A stretch of DNA of 5,752 bases from NCBI GenBank assembly GCA_002477595.1, contig DLQN01000033.1, positions 1 to 5,752 of the forward strand, in the 5' to 3' direction. This document shows, piece after piece, positions 5,614-5,752 of this stretch (the first letter of the stretch is position 1; the number at the start of each line of letters is the position of its first letter). The notes beneath the pieces were generated by a model that had not been told where the DNA came from, searched no databases, and was given only the letters and a program-made list of their open reading frames with translations. Made by a program: the position numbers and the translations under genes. Source of the DNA: Roseivirga sp. UBA7431 (GTDB taxonomy: Bacteria; Bacteroidota; Bacteroidia; Cytophagales; Cyclobacteriaceae).

Positions 5614-5650
5614 CCACCCCTAACCCCTCCTTAAAAAGGAGGGGAATTTA
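5614..5650. repeat. REP-like hairpin / probable bidirectional terminator (CCCCTCCTT-AAA-AAGGAGGGG)
   Basis: CCCCTCCTT at 5624-5632 and AAGGAGGGG at 5636-5644 form a perfect 9-bp stem with a three-base loop, beginning 23 nt after the stop of the small membrane-protein gene. The flank is ACCCCTAA on the left and AATTTA on the right. The CCCCTAACCCCTCC…GGAGGGG form matches a style of dispersed intergenic hairpin that I recall from Bacteroidota and other bacteria, but only one copy is here, so repetition is unproven. As RNA it would be very stable and could end transcription or protect the 3' end of the upstream message. No long T-run follows. If the minus-strand reading frame starting at the right edge is real, the hairpin lies between convergent genes. 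Confidence 0.6.
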
Positions 5651-5686
5651 GAACAACTTTATCTTTATACTAATAAATCTCATCAC

Positions 5687-5752
5687 TCAAACTATCAAGG
5701 AATTTGGAATTTTTACACCTGAGTTATTAAGGGATTCTAAGTCCAACTCCTC
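5687..5752 (-). CDS. Possible C-terminal end of a convergent gene entering from the right edge
   Basis: Read on the minus strand from the window edge, one frame is open for 21 codons and closes with TGA at 5687-5689, giving a protein-like end (EELDLESLNNSGVKIPNSLI plus Val). The other two minus frames hit stops within ten codons, and the plus strand shows no gene here. Its stop lies 42 bp beyond the 5624-5644 hairpin, a sensible arrangement for two convergent genes sharing a terminator. With 21 codons the opening could be chance, and no family can be named. Confidence 0.3.
   Translation of the reverse strand, partial: EELDLESLNNSGVKIPNSLIV

Noticed and set aside
5699..5712. Tandem GGAATTT GGAATTT
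   Set aside because: Two copies of a seven-base AT-rich word near the right edge; chance duplication is likely and it would fall in the possible minus-strand coding end.

Overview
The window looks like ordinary chromosomal DNA from a Bacteroidota bacterium, most likely a marine or free-living Cytophagales-type lineage (inference). The reasons are a TonB-dependent receptor that carries a carboxypeptidase-regulatory-like domain between signal peptide and plug, three exact copies of the Bacteroidota -7 promoter motif TAnnTTTG placed before genes, the near absence of usable Shine-Dalgarno sequences, and moderate-to-low GC. No CRISPR, tRNA, rRNA, transposase, phage gene or recognisable defence locus is visible.

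Layout from left to right. Positions 1-691 on the minus strand hold the N-terminal 230 codons of mutS, which runs off the left edge. A 175-bp divergent intergenic region follows, with a -7 motif for mutS. Positions 867-3281 (+) encode a complete FecA-like TonB-dependent outer-membrane receptor. Positions 3282-3579 are a non-coding but structured gap: a possible dispersed repeat, a GC hairpin next to an exact TATCTTTG motif, a very AT-rich hairpin, a 7-7-7 dyad and two mutually exclusive small dyads. Positions 3580-4503 (+) encode a membrane-anchored coiled-coil envelope protein with a conserved C-terminal head. A hairpin terminator whose T-tract contains TATTTTTG then leads, only 6 nt later, into the ATG of a short SpoU/TrmH-type RNA 2'-O-methyltransferase (4575-5108, +). 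A small two-helix membrane protein follows (5151-5600, +). The right end carries a perfect 9-bp-stem hairpin of the 'CCCCTCCTT' kind and possibly the C-terminal end of a convergent minus-strand gene.

The genes do not form an obvious single pathway. mutS (mismatch repair) and the SpoU methyltransferase (RNA modification) are housekeeping genes. The receptor and the coiled-coil protein are both envelope proteins, but nothing shows that they act together. The receptor has no sigma/anti-sigma pair, periplasmic binding protein or ABC transporter beside it within this window. I see no convincing evidence of a novel system. The most distinctive signals are regulatory: at two junctions a hairpin abuts a -7 promoter element, one giving an apparently leaderless mRNA and the other a long structured 5' leader.
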